NCBI RefSeq assembly: GCF_017918235.1
Contig: NC_090584.1
Span: 805,001 to 869,000, forward strand
DNA: 64,000 bases
Source: Porcisia hertigi
Lineage: Eukaryota; Euglenozoa; Kinetoplastea; Trypanosomatida; Trypanosomatidae
Direction of reading: 5' to 3'
In this document: positions 19,026 through 28,616 of the stretch, one piece after another
Position numbering within the stretch: position 1 is the first letter of the stretch
Layout of the letters: each line of letters opens with the position of its first letter
Program-made: the position numbers and the translations under genes
Notes under the pieces: model-generated
Told to the model about the DNA's origin: nothing
Seen by the model: the letters and a program-made list of their open reading frames with translations, nothing else
Database searches by the model: none

Positions 19026-20819
19026 ATGAGTTTCCCTAGTGAGGCTTCTGCTCTAGTGGAGGGTCTGAATGAGGTACCCAAGCAGGAATTTCTGAGCGCT
19101 CTTGCCAGGGTCTACGAGGGTCACGGAACCGCTATTGTTTTCATTGAGCAACACATTCTCTCCGTTCTCAGCCGCCTAGGAATCACACCACAAAATTTCG
19201 GTCGCGACAAAGGAGTCGTCGGTGTTTTTCCATTTCAAAGCGACATCAACTTTGTTTCAGCCGACAACGTTGTGTACATTCTGAACCCGGACCTGAACGG
19301 CATGCGATCTGTTGTCGTTCACATGCTGTCCTATACTCAACGGTTTGCAAATGCAAAACCGACGATCCTTTATGTCCCACAGAAGACGTTGATTGCGGAG
19401 CAAGTGATGGAGGACGAGTTCAAGCTCTCCCAAACATTTCCTACCTTACGTATTGCAAGTCTTGATTTAGACTACCTATTTCTGGAGGAAAAAGTTTTCA
19501 CCATGGGGCTGCCGCTGTCGTTCAAGTCTGTATTTGCAGATGGCGACCTGAGTAATCTTGCCTGGATTGCCAGGCTTTTGCTTAAGCTACAGACAGCGCG
19601 CTTTGGTATCATCCCGCACATCCGGGGAAAGGGTAACAATGCCGCCAGGGTCGTTCAGCTTCTTCGGCGCATGCAGAACGATGTGGGCCAAAGTTTTATT
19701 ACTGACATCCCTTCCGAAGTGGAGACACTTATCATTATGGATCGTTGCGTGGATCTTGTAACGCCGTTGATGACACAACTGACGTACGAGGGGCTTATCG
19801 ACGAGCTGTACAATATTGAGAACTGTGAGACTCGATTTCCATTTAGCCTGAGTGAGAGCTCTGGTGTCGGGATAAATGAAAAGGTGGTTTTAAGCGGCTT
19901 CGACAGAATCTTTGCTGAAATTCGTGACAAGAGTTTCACTGGGGTGGGTTCGGTCCTCTACCAAAAATCCCTCTGGGTGAAGCAAAATTACGACAAGCGA
20001 AAGGAGGTCCATCAGTTGAGGGAGCTGAAAGAGTTCATGAAGGGTCTTCCAGAGATGCAGGAGATGCATCGTTTGATTGGCATTCATACCAACGTTGCCA
20101 CAGAAATTAGCAAGACTGCGCAGAGCATGGCTTTCAAGAAGCGCATTTCGATAGAGCACAACATAATTCAGCAAACGAATGAGGGTGATGCTCTAAAGTA
20201 CATTGAAGACCTCGTCCTTCAAAAGGAAAAGCTTGAGATTGTTATCCGTCTGATTGCACTTCTGTCCCTTGTCAATGGTGGACTGCGCGAGAAGGACCTC
20301 TCCAGCCTGAAGGAGAACATGATGCTTGTCTATGGCATCCCGCATGTCATCGCTACTTTCTTCTTGCTGGAGAAATGCGGCCTGCTTGGTGTGCAGGTCG
20401 GAAAGGGAAGCGGTTACGCAGCTGTTCGAAAGCATCTTCAGACATGGAATACGTCCCTAATCGACGATGACTCGAATGACATCGCGCGTGCGTATGGCGG
20501 TTACGCTCCCCCTCTTGTCCGAGTGGTAGAAACCATTTTACGGAATCCACACGCCTGGGACGCGGAGGATGGTATACTCAGTTTTCTCCCTGGCGACAAA
20601 ACGGAGCTGCTTAACGAGGTGGAGATCACCGGCAAAACCAAGACAGCTCTTGTCTTTTTCATTGGCGGAGTCACAGCTTCCGAGGTGAGTGCCCTGCGCT
20701 TCCTGGAGGAACGACTTTCCAGCAGTGGCAAGCCGCATCGCATCTTTATAGGTACCACAGACCTCACAAGCGGAAATCGATTGATCCGATCGCTGCTTCC
20801 GTTTGAGCCGTCGCGCTGA
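19026..20819 (+). CDS. VPS33: Vacuolar protein sorting-associated protein 33 (Sec1/Munc18 family)
   Basis: 597 aa, full length for the family. VPS33 is the SM-protein subunit of the HOPS/CORVET tethering complexes and promotes SNARE assembly at late endosomes and lysosomes. The most diagnostic segment is at about residues 235-262 (LIIMDRCVDLVTPLMTQLTY, then EGLIDELYNIE), typical of VPS33 as opposed to other SM proteins. Domain 1 starts with KQEFLSALARVYEGHGTAIV and has the DINFVSADNVVYIL strand. The C-terminal domain ends with a Rossmann-like strand (KTALVFFIGGVTASEVSALR, then HRIFIGTTDLTSGNRLI). Whether it is the A or B type cannot be told. Codons are AT-richer than in genes further right. 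Confidence 0.95.
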   Translation: MSFPSEASALVEGLNEVPKQEFLSALARVYEGHGTAIVFIEQHILSVLSRLGITPQNFGRDKGVVGVFPFQSDINFVSADNVVYILNPDLNGMRSVVVHMLSYTQRFANAKPTILYVPQKTLIAEQVMEDEFKLSQTFPTLRIASLDLDYLFLEEKVFTMGLPLSFKSVFADGDLSNLAWIARLLLKLQTARFGIIPHIRGKGNNAARVVQLLRRMQNDVGQSFITDIPSEVETLIIMDRCVDLVTPLMTQLTYEGLIDELYNIENCETRFPFSLSESSGVGINEKVVLSGFDRIFAEIRDKSFTGVGSVLYQKSLWVKQNYDKRKEVHQLRELKEFMKGLPEMQEMHRLIGIHTNVATEISKTAQSMAFKKRISIEHNIIQQTNEGDALKYIEDLVLQKEKLEIVIRLIALLSLVNGGLREKDLSSLKENMMLVYGIPHVIATFFLLEKCGLLGVQVGKGSGYAAVRKHLQTWNTSLIDDDSNDIARAYGGYAPPLVRVVETILRNPHAWDAEDGILSFLPGDKTELLNEVEITGKTKTALVFFIGGVTASEVSALRFLEERLSSSGKPHRIFIGTTDLTSGNRLIRSLLPFEPSR

Positions 20820-21322
20820 AGACGTACAACCGTTTGCTCACCGTTTTCTAACGTTTATTTTTTGCCCCAAGGGCGTGCCTTTTCGTTATTTATATATACC
20901 TGTTGCGCGCACACAAAACGACTTCTTCGATGAGCCCGACGGAGAAAGCAAACGGAAGACGACAACGAAGCAAAACAGGAATGCTGTGTCGTCTTTCCTT
21001 CTCTTTTGCACGCATGCACATACACAACGACACTATATACATATACATACACGTGCATATGCTGTCTGTGTGTGTGTGTGTGCCTGCTGGACACACGGGC
21101 CTCTTTTGTCCCGAACGAAAAAAAAAAGAAGAGGTAAAAGGCTGGCAAGGGGGATCTTCCGCCTTGCGTAATCCAACGCCTGCAACGGGTGCTCCCGTAT
21201 TCGAATTGAAATTTACTCTCAAACTGTGCCAGTATGCGTGGCCTTCGCTATTCACTCTTCCTATTCTTACTGCATGCTGTGTGTGTGTTGTCTCTTCACG
21301 TAGGATAAAAAAAGGGAGAAAC
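20820..21322. other. Intergenic, with predicted acceptor for the J-protein
   Basis: About 500 bp with short TATA-type and CATA repeats (21036-21060) and a TG run (21065-21082). A pyrimidine stretch (21246-21300, interrupted by a TG run) and AG at 21302-21303 place the splice acceptor about 20 nt before the ATG at 21323. The open frame extending upstream of that ATG begins at a TTG and is untranslated. Confidence 0.5.
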
Positions 21323-22471
21323 ATGGGGGCGATTCGCATCCGTTGCTACTACGAGGTGCTTGAGGTGGGGCGGAAGGCTACTTATGACGAGGTTCGCGCC
21401 GCCTACAAAAAGAAGTCACTCCAGTATCACCCTGACAAAAACTACGGTAATCAGGAAGAGGCTGCGATACGCTTCAAAGAGGTTCAAAACGCGTACTCTA
21501 TCCTTAGTGACCCGGATGAGCGCGCCTGGTACGACTCGCATCGTGAGGCAATCCTTCGCGGTGGCGATGGCAGTGATGACCCGGATGAGTTGAACCTTTA
21601 TGAGTATTTCACTGCAAGCTGCTTCGATGGCTTCGACGACGGTGAGAGCGGGTTCTACACCGTCTATCACAGAGTGTTTGACTTGCTCATTGATGAGGAG
21701 TCCGACTACGACTCCCGCGCAAAGTCATGGCCAGGGTTTGGCACAAGTACAAGTGGCTGGGCGGATGTTCAGAGATTCTATGGTCATTGGCGCAACTTCA
21801 GCACTTACAAGACATTTAGCTGGAAGGATGAATACAAGGTGAGCGAGATGGAGGATCGCTACTCCCGCCGCATGGCTGATCGCATCAACAGCAAGGCGCG
21901 CGACGCGGCCAAGAAGGAGTACGTGCGTACGGTGCAAAGCCTTGCTCAGTTTGTTTACCGTCGCGATCCGCGTGTAAAGGCGGAATTGGAGCGCCAGGAG
22001 AAAGAGGAGGAGGCGAAGCGCGAAGAGCGTGAGCGGCAGGAGATTGAGCGTCTAAAGCGGCGCCGCGAGGCAAATGAGCGAATCTGGGCAGAGGCAGCGG
22101 AGCGCGAGGCCCGGGAGGAGGCAGAGCGAGCGGCGCGAGGTGAGGCGATGGATGGGTCAACGTTGGAGATGCTGTACGAGAAGGAACGGCAGACAAAGGA
22201 GATGATGCGTGGGAACGGCGGTGTCGGCGCGCACGCGGCAGGCTTTGCCATGCTCGAAGGTGACAACGACGACGTGGTGACGTCGTTTAACTGCCCTGCG
22301 TGCAAAAAGCAGTTCAAGTCAGAAAACCAGTACAAGGAGCACATTGGTAGCAATAAGCACAAGACGAAGCTGAAGCAGTTGGCGGCCAAAGGCACGGATG
22401 TTGCTGCGCTCATGGGCGAAACAAGAGAGAGCAGCGCTGTTCACCCCAAGGACACAGACGTGCCTGCGTGA
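21323..22471 (+). CDS. DNAJC21/JJJ1-like J-protein with C-terminal C2H2 zinc finger
   Basis: 382 aa. Residues 8-75 form a J-domain with the catalytic HPD at 36-38 (LQYHPDKN). It is followed by the DNAJC21-type region (YEYFTASCFDGFDDGESGFY, then YHRVFDLLIDEE, then WADVQRFYGHWRNFSTYKTF), a long charged helix (about 215-295, rich in Glu, Arg and Ala), and one zinc finger at 322-346 (Cys324, Cys327, His340, His346). Yeast Jjj1 stimulates cytosolic Hsp70 to recycle Arx1 during 60S ribosome export. It is shorter than the yeast and human proteins and has a single finger where they have two, so the distal part seems to be missing in this lineage. The family call is firm. Confidence 0.92.
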   Translation: MGAIRIRCYYEVLEVGRKATYDEVRAAYKKKSLQYHPDKNYGNQEEAAIRFKEVQNAYSILSDPDERAWYDSHREAILRGGDGSDDPDELNLYEYFTASCFDGFDDGESGFYTVYHRVFDLLIDEESDYDSRAKSWPGFGTSTSGWADVQRFYGHWRNFSTYKTFSWKDEYKVSEMEDRYSRRMADRINSKARDAAKKEYVRTVQSLAQFVYRRDPRVKAELERQEKEEEAKREERERQEIERLKRRREANERIWAEAAEREAREEAERAARGEAMDGSTLEMLYEKERQTKEMMRGNGGVGAHAAGFAMLEGDNDDVVTSFNCPACKKQFKSENQYKEHIGSNKHKTKLKQLAAKGTDVAALMGETRESSAVHPKDTDVPA

Positions 22472-23369
22472 CTGTCCGCTCGTAATGTGGCTCTTCATCT
22501 CTCGCTGTGTGGCGCATGTGATGAGATCAACATTTGCGTGCCACCGCTCTTGCAAGGATGTCCAGCGGGTGACCATCTGCTTTTTCTCACGGAGAGTAGA
22601 GAAGTGGGAGGGGAGGTGACTAGCGGTGATCGCACTCCTTTGCCGTCGGAGGGCAATCACATTCACTACATAAGGTGAGTGAACAGTATAACACACATAA
22701 GTGGATGGAAGTTATAATGACTGCTGAACCGCATTCCTCTCAATGCTGTGAGGGGATCATATATATATATATATATACTATAAGAATCTCTGTTGACAAC
22801 CGCCCCTATGAAAACAAAAAGTATATATGCCTTCGTGGGTAGTCCCCCTCCCCCCCCCCTCAAAAAAAAAAAGGTCCGAAGTTCTGCTCACTGATTTCCA
22901 CCTTTCTACACGTCTGCAAACATACACGCACTCGGACGTAGTTGACCACCAACCACAGCGGGTTCCATATCCTCGTTGCAGAGAGGTGTATGTATATGTG
23001 TATGAGGAAGGCCTGTTGGTGGACGTATGGCTCTGGGAAACCACATCGGTTCCCGCTCTCTTTACCCCCTGTTCCTGCTCGCACACTGCCAAGTCTTTTT
23101 TCCCCTCCCAACTGATGTTTGCGCTTGCGCTAAGTAATTCTTGAACTGCTGCAACCAACTCTTAAAAAAAAAGGATTTTCTGCTCCTCATTAGTTGCCTC
23201 AGACGGTCAACGCTACCACAGTGACGTTGCACAGCCTCCGTCGTACACCACCGGAAAATAGAAAAAAACAATCTTCTCTTTTTTATTTTATATTTTTGTT
23301 CAGCTCGGCAGCTTTCTTCTTGTGTGCCTGCGTTACACCTTTCCCTCAATCGGAGCATTCTGTGCCGCC
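22472..23369. other. Intergenic, with predicted acceptor for PACRG
   Basis: No gene seen. (TA)n at about 22759-22779, C-run at 22852-22859 followed by an A-run, and a strong T-rich tract (23276-23300) followed by AG at 23302-23303, which should be the PACRG acceptor, 66 nt before the ATG. Confidence 0.5.
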
Positions 23370-24302
23370 ATGAGTAGCTACGAGATCAAACCCATTCTGA
23401 AGGGTACGAAGAAGGACCCGTCCCTGCTCAAGTACAACAAGGCTGCTGGGGCCGGTCCTTTCGGCGCTGCTCCCGCTTGCAGGGGCACCAAGAAGTCTGC
23501 GCCAGCTCAGAGTGTCGATGCGCCGGCCGGTGAGGCCGCTGCCACAAATGCGGCCGTGACGGGTGTGCGCTTCAAGTACACTGGAACGATGCGTGGCTAC
23601 GGCGGCGCGAGCAGCTCTTTGCGCAAAGGTCGTCCGCGTGATTTGCAGGATGCCGCCTTTTCTGAAAAGGGGTGCGGAAAGAGCGCACCACCCAAGGCGG
23701 GCGCGTTTAAAAGGCGCATGATCCCACCCACAGAGTTTCGGCGTGCGTACAACCGTGGCGATTTGCCCATCGCTGTCTGCCACGGCAGCCGTCCTACCAT
23801 AGACTGGAAGGTGGAGGTTACAAAACTGGACTATCATCACTACCTCCCCATTTTCTTTGACGGTATCCGTGAGACGGAGGAACCGTACATGTTTTTGGCG
23901 CGCCAGGGCTGCCTTGATCTGCTGGAGCGGGGCGGGTCCAAGATTCTGCCCACCATTCCCCAGTTGATCATTCCTATCAAGACGGCCCTAAACACGCGTC
24001 ATCGTGATATAATCTGCGCAACTCTGCGTATTATTCAGCAGCTCGTCGTCAGTGACGACCTCATCGGTGAGGCCCTTGTGCCGTACTATCGCCAAATCCT
24101 GCCGGTGCTGAACCTATTCAAGAACGTCCACAAGAGGCGTAGCCGCAGCGACGCCATGGACTACGGTCAGCGCAACCGCGATGATGTGGGTGACCTGGTG
24201 AACGAGACGCTACAGATTTTAGAGCAGCACGGTGGTGAAGATGCGTACATCAATATCAAGTACATGGTGCCCAGCTATGAGAGTTGCATCTACAACAGCT
24301 GA
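23370..24302 (+). CDS. PACRG: Parkin co-regulated gene protein homologue (PACRG)
   Basis: 310 aa from an ATG in the context GCCGCCATGAG. The C-terminal 200 residues are very close to [17 protein letters not shown], then [40 protein letters not shown], then [20 protein letters not shown], then [20 protein letters not shown] at the end. PACRG bridges the A- and B-tubules at the inner junction of axonemal doublets. The N-terminal 110 residues are basic, low in complexity and variable, as in other PACRG proteins. It fits a flagellate. A longer open frame starts 48 bp upstream; the start used here follows the predicted acceptor and a good context. Confidence 0.96.
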   Translation: MSSYEIKPILKGTKKDPSLLKYNKAAGAGPFGAAPACRGTKKSAPAQSVDAPAGEAAATNAAVTGVRFKYTGTMRGYGGASSSLRKGRPRDLQDAAFSEKGCGKSAPPKAGAFKRRMIPPTEFRRAYNRGDLPIAVCHGSRPTIDWKVEVTKLDYHHYLPIFFDGIRETEEPYMFLARQGCLDLLERGGSKILPTIPQLIIPIKTALNTRHRDIICATLRIIQQLVVSDDLIGEALVPYYRQILPVLNLFKNVHKRRSRSDAMDYGQRNRDDVGDLVNETLQILEQHGGEDAYINIKYMVPSYESCIYNS

Positions 24303-26126
24303 CGAAAAGCGATTCTTGTGCCGATAGCGGGGGCGGGCCCGTCGGTGCGCATGCGTGATGGGGGGGGGGGGGGGAAGGCGGCTTACTTTCTTGTGGAGGT
24401 GCGTTCATAACTTTGTTGGAATTGTCTGCGTGTTACGCCGGCCTTTATGTGTGTATATTCGTCTTGCGCTTGGCCGCCGTTCACCTCTACGGAGTGGGGT
24501 GGAGGCTTGGGGTATACGTTCGTGTGTGTGCGTGGCCTGCATGTGTGCGCCAATTCTCAGCTTCTACTTGTGGGTGATCGTCGTTTTTGTTGTTTTCGTG
24601 TGTGCGTCTGTGTGTGTACCCCGTGTGTGGGTGTGAGTATGTTGATGGAGGGAGGGGAGGGGGGGGGGAGGCGTCTCCCGGAGGGATAACCCCTCATTCT
24701 GTTTCCCTTTCCGCTTTTTCCCGTCCCATCTTTCATTCAGATGTATGATAGACTTTTCTTCCTCTCTTTGTGTCCTGGCCGGCTCTGAGCTTTTTCGTTT
24801 TCTTTGTTGGTCCTCTCGCTCCCCCTTTTTCTTTTTTCCATGTAGTTACCGTACGACGAGGAAAAACAATCAAATAAGCAAAAAACCAAACTTGCACGCG
24901 CGCGTCTGTGTGTGCACACACAGAAAACACACACACCGACCCAAATCCTCCTTGTATGGGAGGATAGAAACATCAATAGGCGCAGTTGCGGCAACAGTGG
25001 GTCGAGGAGCAACCAGGAGCACACATTTTTAGTTCACAGGCGTACAACCCGAGACTGTAAGGCTGCAGCGTCCTTTTTTCGTATCTTGGAAACGCATTTT
25101 TCCCGGACTCTGCGCCCACTCGTTTCCTCCCATATGCTTGCTCCGCTTCTCTACACTCGTGAGGGTCCCCGGTCGGCGTGTCGTGAAAGCTCACCCTCTT
25201 CTTTTTTTCCCACGCTCATCGTGGGTCGCGTGATGTGGGTTTGACGGTGACTCTTTCCCTGCGTGTGGCGCTTCCAGTACTGGAAAACAGGATAGAGGCA
25301 CCCAGGTCTACGTTTCTTTTCATCACGCCTCTTTTGGGCTTGCTGCCGCTGTGGCGAGCAAAGGACACTGCACGCCAACGTATCATTTTTTTTGGTGCTC
25401 CCTCAGCGGTGGAATCACAGGCTGCACCTTTTCTTCCTCTTCCCTTCATCCTGTGATGAACATACCGCTCTTCCTTTATCTCCGCTTCCACCGTCTTTTT
25501 TTTTTTCTATTCCCCTCTTTTTTGATGTTCCCGTTTTTTTTTTGAGGGCTTTTCTCCATTTTTAGCCATACTTCGCCTCCCGCATGCCTTGTTCCTTCAC
25601 AGAACGAGGCACACAGGCATACCCACAAACACACAAACAGCTCACGTTCTTACATGCACTCCGACATCCATACGCATTCTGTTCCTCCCCTTCCTTTTTT
25701 TTAGTTGTCTGCTCGCGGAGTCCGTCTCTCCCCCTTTTTTTGTTACCTTCACTCGTTCGCCTGCTTTTTTTCTTCTTGTGTTGCTCCTGAGCACCCCCCC
25801 TCCCCCACATACACACGTTCATTACACGCACGATTGCAGTCGTGCTCGTGGCGGGTGTGCGCGTCAGCTCCCCTGCGTACTGCGACGACATGGCCCCTGT
25901 TTTGTGTTGTCTTCCGTTCAGCTTTGTTCTTGCGCAGTACCTGTCATTATCTGGGCTGGGTTCTGGGCTTTTTTTTTCTCATTCACGTTCGTCTCGCAAG
26001 ACTGTTGAATAGAGGGAAGGGGTAGGCCGCATTAACAGCGTCTTTTTTTTTTCTCTCACTACCCCTTCTTTGTGCCGCTGGGACCGAGGGAGACCCAGAG
26101 AATTAACAAAGGCAATCAATCAAGGA
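24303..26126. other. Long intergenic spacer, PACRG to CSN2
   Basis: About 1.8 kb without a supported gene. G-run at 24360-24374, TG-rich stretch from 24515 to 24635, G-run at 24660-24669, many T/C tracts (25200-25210, 25497-25508, 25537-25547). A pyrimidine tract at 26041-26071 and the first following AG (26086-26087) mark the likely CSN2 acceptor, so the frame upstream of the ATG at 26127 is not translated. Confidence 0.55.
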
Positions 26127-27443
26127 ATGGAGCAGGACTATTACTACAACGAGGATGGGGGCTACGACGAGTACTACGACAACAGCGCTGACGAGGTGAT
26201 GGACGTGGACCCGTTGGAGATCAAATACGTGGATGGTAAGAGCTTCATGCAGAACAATGTGGAGCAGAGTCTGCGGTGTCTGCAAGAGGTTGTAGCTGAG
26301 GACGGTGAGCACGGTAAATGGACCTTCAAGGCACTGAAGATGCTTGCACGCGCCTCTCGGATCGCGAAGCGGTATGACGCCATGGCGGACTACTACGCGC
26401 AGGTCGTTCACTTTGCCCACCCTGACATCAGCGCTGCTGCGGTGGCAAAGGCGATGCTCAAATTCACCGAGGAGAGCCAGCGTGTGCCGGCAGAGTGGCG
26501 AGGGTGTATCTTGAACCTCACGGTGGGGGTGGCCACCGGACAGCCAGAGCTTTATCGGGATGTCGTTGTGCCCACTCTTCTGCACCGTGCCACTCTACTT
26601 GTAGAAGAGGCCAAGTACGAGGAGTCACTCATGGACTTGCAGGCGGCACTGGAACAGTGCGATGAGTCCAGTGCCACCATGACCCAGGTCAACGCCACCT
26701 CCATATATCACATCCTCACTCTTCAACTCACTGCGTACCGCAAGCTCAAGCGCTACGCAGAGCTTCGGCGTGTCTACTACGACTTGGGTAGAGTGCGTGC
26801 GGCGTTGCCGTCACTGCGCATGATTGGCAGCGCCATGGAGTCCGCCGGGCACTTGTTTTTGCACGACGCGGATTGGGTGGCAGCTCACCGCGCATTTTCC
26901 ACGGCTCTCCGCTGCCACACAGAGAGCGGTGATGTCCAGGAGTACAAAGTGGTCAAGTACGTAGTGCTCTCCACCGTTATGTCCGGGCTTCCGGTGGACG
27001 TGTTCGCGCAGGAGGAGACGCTGGCAAATCACCCGTCTGTTCGCCCAGTACGTGCCCTCTGGAAGGCAGCGGCCGCATTGGACGTGTCGACTTTTCTGGA
27101 GGTGTTGCAAGCTCCGGATAACGCGGACTGCTTCTCCAAGGATTCGGAGTTTGCGCCGTACGTGGAGCCGATGATGTTCAAGCTGCGCACAAACTATCTG
27201 ATCTCGTACTCCAAGAGCTTTGGCACGCTGTCGCTTCTGGATCTCGGCGCTCGGCTGCAGCTGCAGGAGCAGCCGTGCAAGGAACTGTGCACGAGTGCTA
27301 TTCTCCTGGGTCTCATTGATGCTCGCGTTGATGATGCGCGGAAACTGTTGGTTTTTCATCGCTCGGCACACACCGTGCCGAGCAGCAGCGCAGCGGTCTT
27401 AAGGGATCTGTCTGATGTGACGAGCGATCTCTGCTGCTATTAG
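26127..27443 (+). CDS. COP9 signalosome subunit 2 (CSN2)-like, PCI protein
   Basis: 438 aa. The N-terminus (MEQDYYYNEDGGYDEYYDNS) is acidic and tyrosine-rich as in CSN2. It is followed by a CSN2-type segment ending HGKWTFKALKMLARASRIAK that parallels the GEWGFKALKQM block of animal CSN2. TPR-like helical pairs run from about 60 to 330. A PCI winged-helix part lies near 355-420 (SFGTLSLLDLGARLQLQEQP, then TSAILLGLIDARVDDARKLL). CSN2 positions cullin-RING ligases for deneddylation. The proteasome lid subunit Rpn6 has the same architecture and is the main alternative; the N-terminal block favours CSN2. Confidence 0.8.
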   Translation: MEQDYYYNEDGGYDEYYDNSADEVMDVDPLEIKYVDGKSFMQNNVEQSLRCLQEVVAEDGEHGKWTFKALKMLARASRIAKRYDAMADYYAQVVHFAHPDISAAAVAKAMLKFTEESQRVPAEWRGCILNLTVGVATGQPELYRDVVVPTLLHRATLLVEEAKYEESLMDLQAALEQCDESSATMTQVNATSIYHILTLQLTAYRKLKRYAELRRVYYDLGRVRAALPSLRMIGSAMESAGHLFLHDADWVAAHRAFSTALRCHTESGDVQEYKVVKYVVLSTVMSGLPVDVFAQEETLANHPSVRPVRALWKAAAALDVSTFLEVLQAPDNADCFSKDSEFAPYVEPMMFKLRTNYLISYSKSFGTLSLLDLGARLQLQEQPCKELCTSAILLGLIDARVDDARKLLVFHRSAHTVPSSSAAVLRDLSDVTSDLCCY

Positions 27444-28293
27444 GTGTAGTTGTGTCCGTGAGTGGCGAGTGCGTGAAGCGGTTCTTCGCCCCTCTCTGCC
27501 TTTTGACGTGCGCTATAATCGTTTATGACGCAGGCGTATCAGAAAGGGACGAGGGCGGCTCTTCATTATCTGTACGTTTCTCCGGTTTTCCCGCCCCCCT
27601 CTCTCCCCCCCCTTCTTTTCGACTCCCTCCACCATATATGGGTCATTACCCGTATTTCGTTGTTGCCCACCGTGGCCATGTTGTCAGGTCTCTTTTCCTC
27701 TATCAGCTCCTGTGACAGTTGTCTGGATCACTCCCACCGCTGGATTCAAAGAAACGGAGAGAGGTTGGCCCCCAGACAAACAGGAACCCCCCCCTTCCCC
27801 TCACACACACACACACACAGACACACACACACACACGCGCGCGCTTCTGATGTTATTGCTGTGCATCCTCCTTCCTCACAGAGGCTACGGGTGTATGCGG
27901 GCATGTATATCGCGCCAGTGTCTACGTGGCACCTTTTTTTTTGGGGTTTTCTCTTGATCCCACCGCTTCATCACACTCCGCTCTTTTCTATCGCACACCT
28001 TTCTTCCTATTCCTCCGGCACCTCGCCCTCCTTTCTCTTCGCATTAATTTCTCTTTTTGATATTGACAATCATGAGGGAAAAAAGTGGCGCGCACGCACG
28101 TTCGCACACAGACCAGAAAAACCGAAGAGACTGTGTGCTGAGGCCTTGACGCATGCTTCTTTGTTTGGCGTCCCCTCCTTCCCACCTCTGTTTTCTTTCC
28201 TCACCCACTTTCTGTCGTATCTTGCTCTTCTGTTGCCACCTCTGCATCAACTGTTTTTTTCTCTGCCCTTTTCTCCTGTGCTCTTTCTGCGCG

Positions 28294-28336
<43 letters not shown>

Positions 28337-28616
28337 ATCGGATATCTTTCAAAGGTCCGGCGAAAAGTGGAGTCAGAGGGGACTGAAAGGGAAAGCAACC
28401 GAGCGGCTACCGTATTTCCACTGGCGCTCACGCATACGTACATACATAGAGAGAGAGAGGCGTACCCGCATAGATACAAAGACTTCTGGAGGGGGTCCCT
28501 GTACCTCTTCACCCCCTTACTCTCACACGCAGGGAGGTCGTTCCCAGCAGCTGCATCCTGCGCTGTGCACTCACCTACCTTCTCTAAGACCCATCCATAC
28601 GTACGCCGTCGTAATC
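27444..28616. other. Intergenic, with predicted acceptor for the SYCP2-like gene
   Basis: CA run at 27803-27840, TG run at 28295-28333 and T/C tracts. An open frame crosses this whole region in phase with the downstream gene, but it has low-complexity, Ser/Pro/Leu/His-rich sequence with no protein character. A pyrimidine tract at 28504-28527 and AG at 28531-28532 give a likely acceptor 85 nt before the ATG at 28617. Confidence 0.5.
28295..28333 (+). repeat. (TG)n microsatellite
   Basis: Uninterrupted TG run of about 19 units in the spacer before the SYCP2-like gene. Confidence 0.93.

Noticed and set aside
20903-21322. 140-codon extension of the J-protein
   Set aside because: Begins at TTG, crosses TG repeats; the J-domain starts right after the ATG at 21323.
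27525-28616. In-frame N-terminal extension of 364 codons for the SYCP2-like gene
   Set aside because: Low-complexity translation across CA and TG repeats; a splice acceptor is predicted downstream of it and the conserved part begins at the ATG at 28617.
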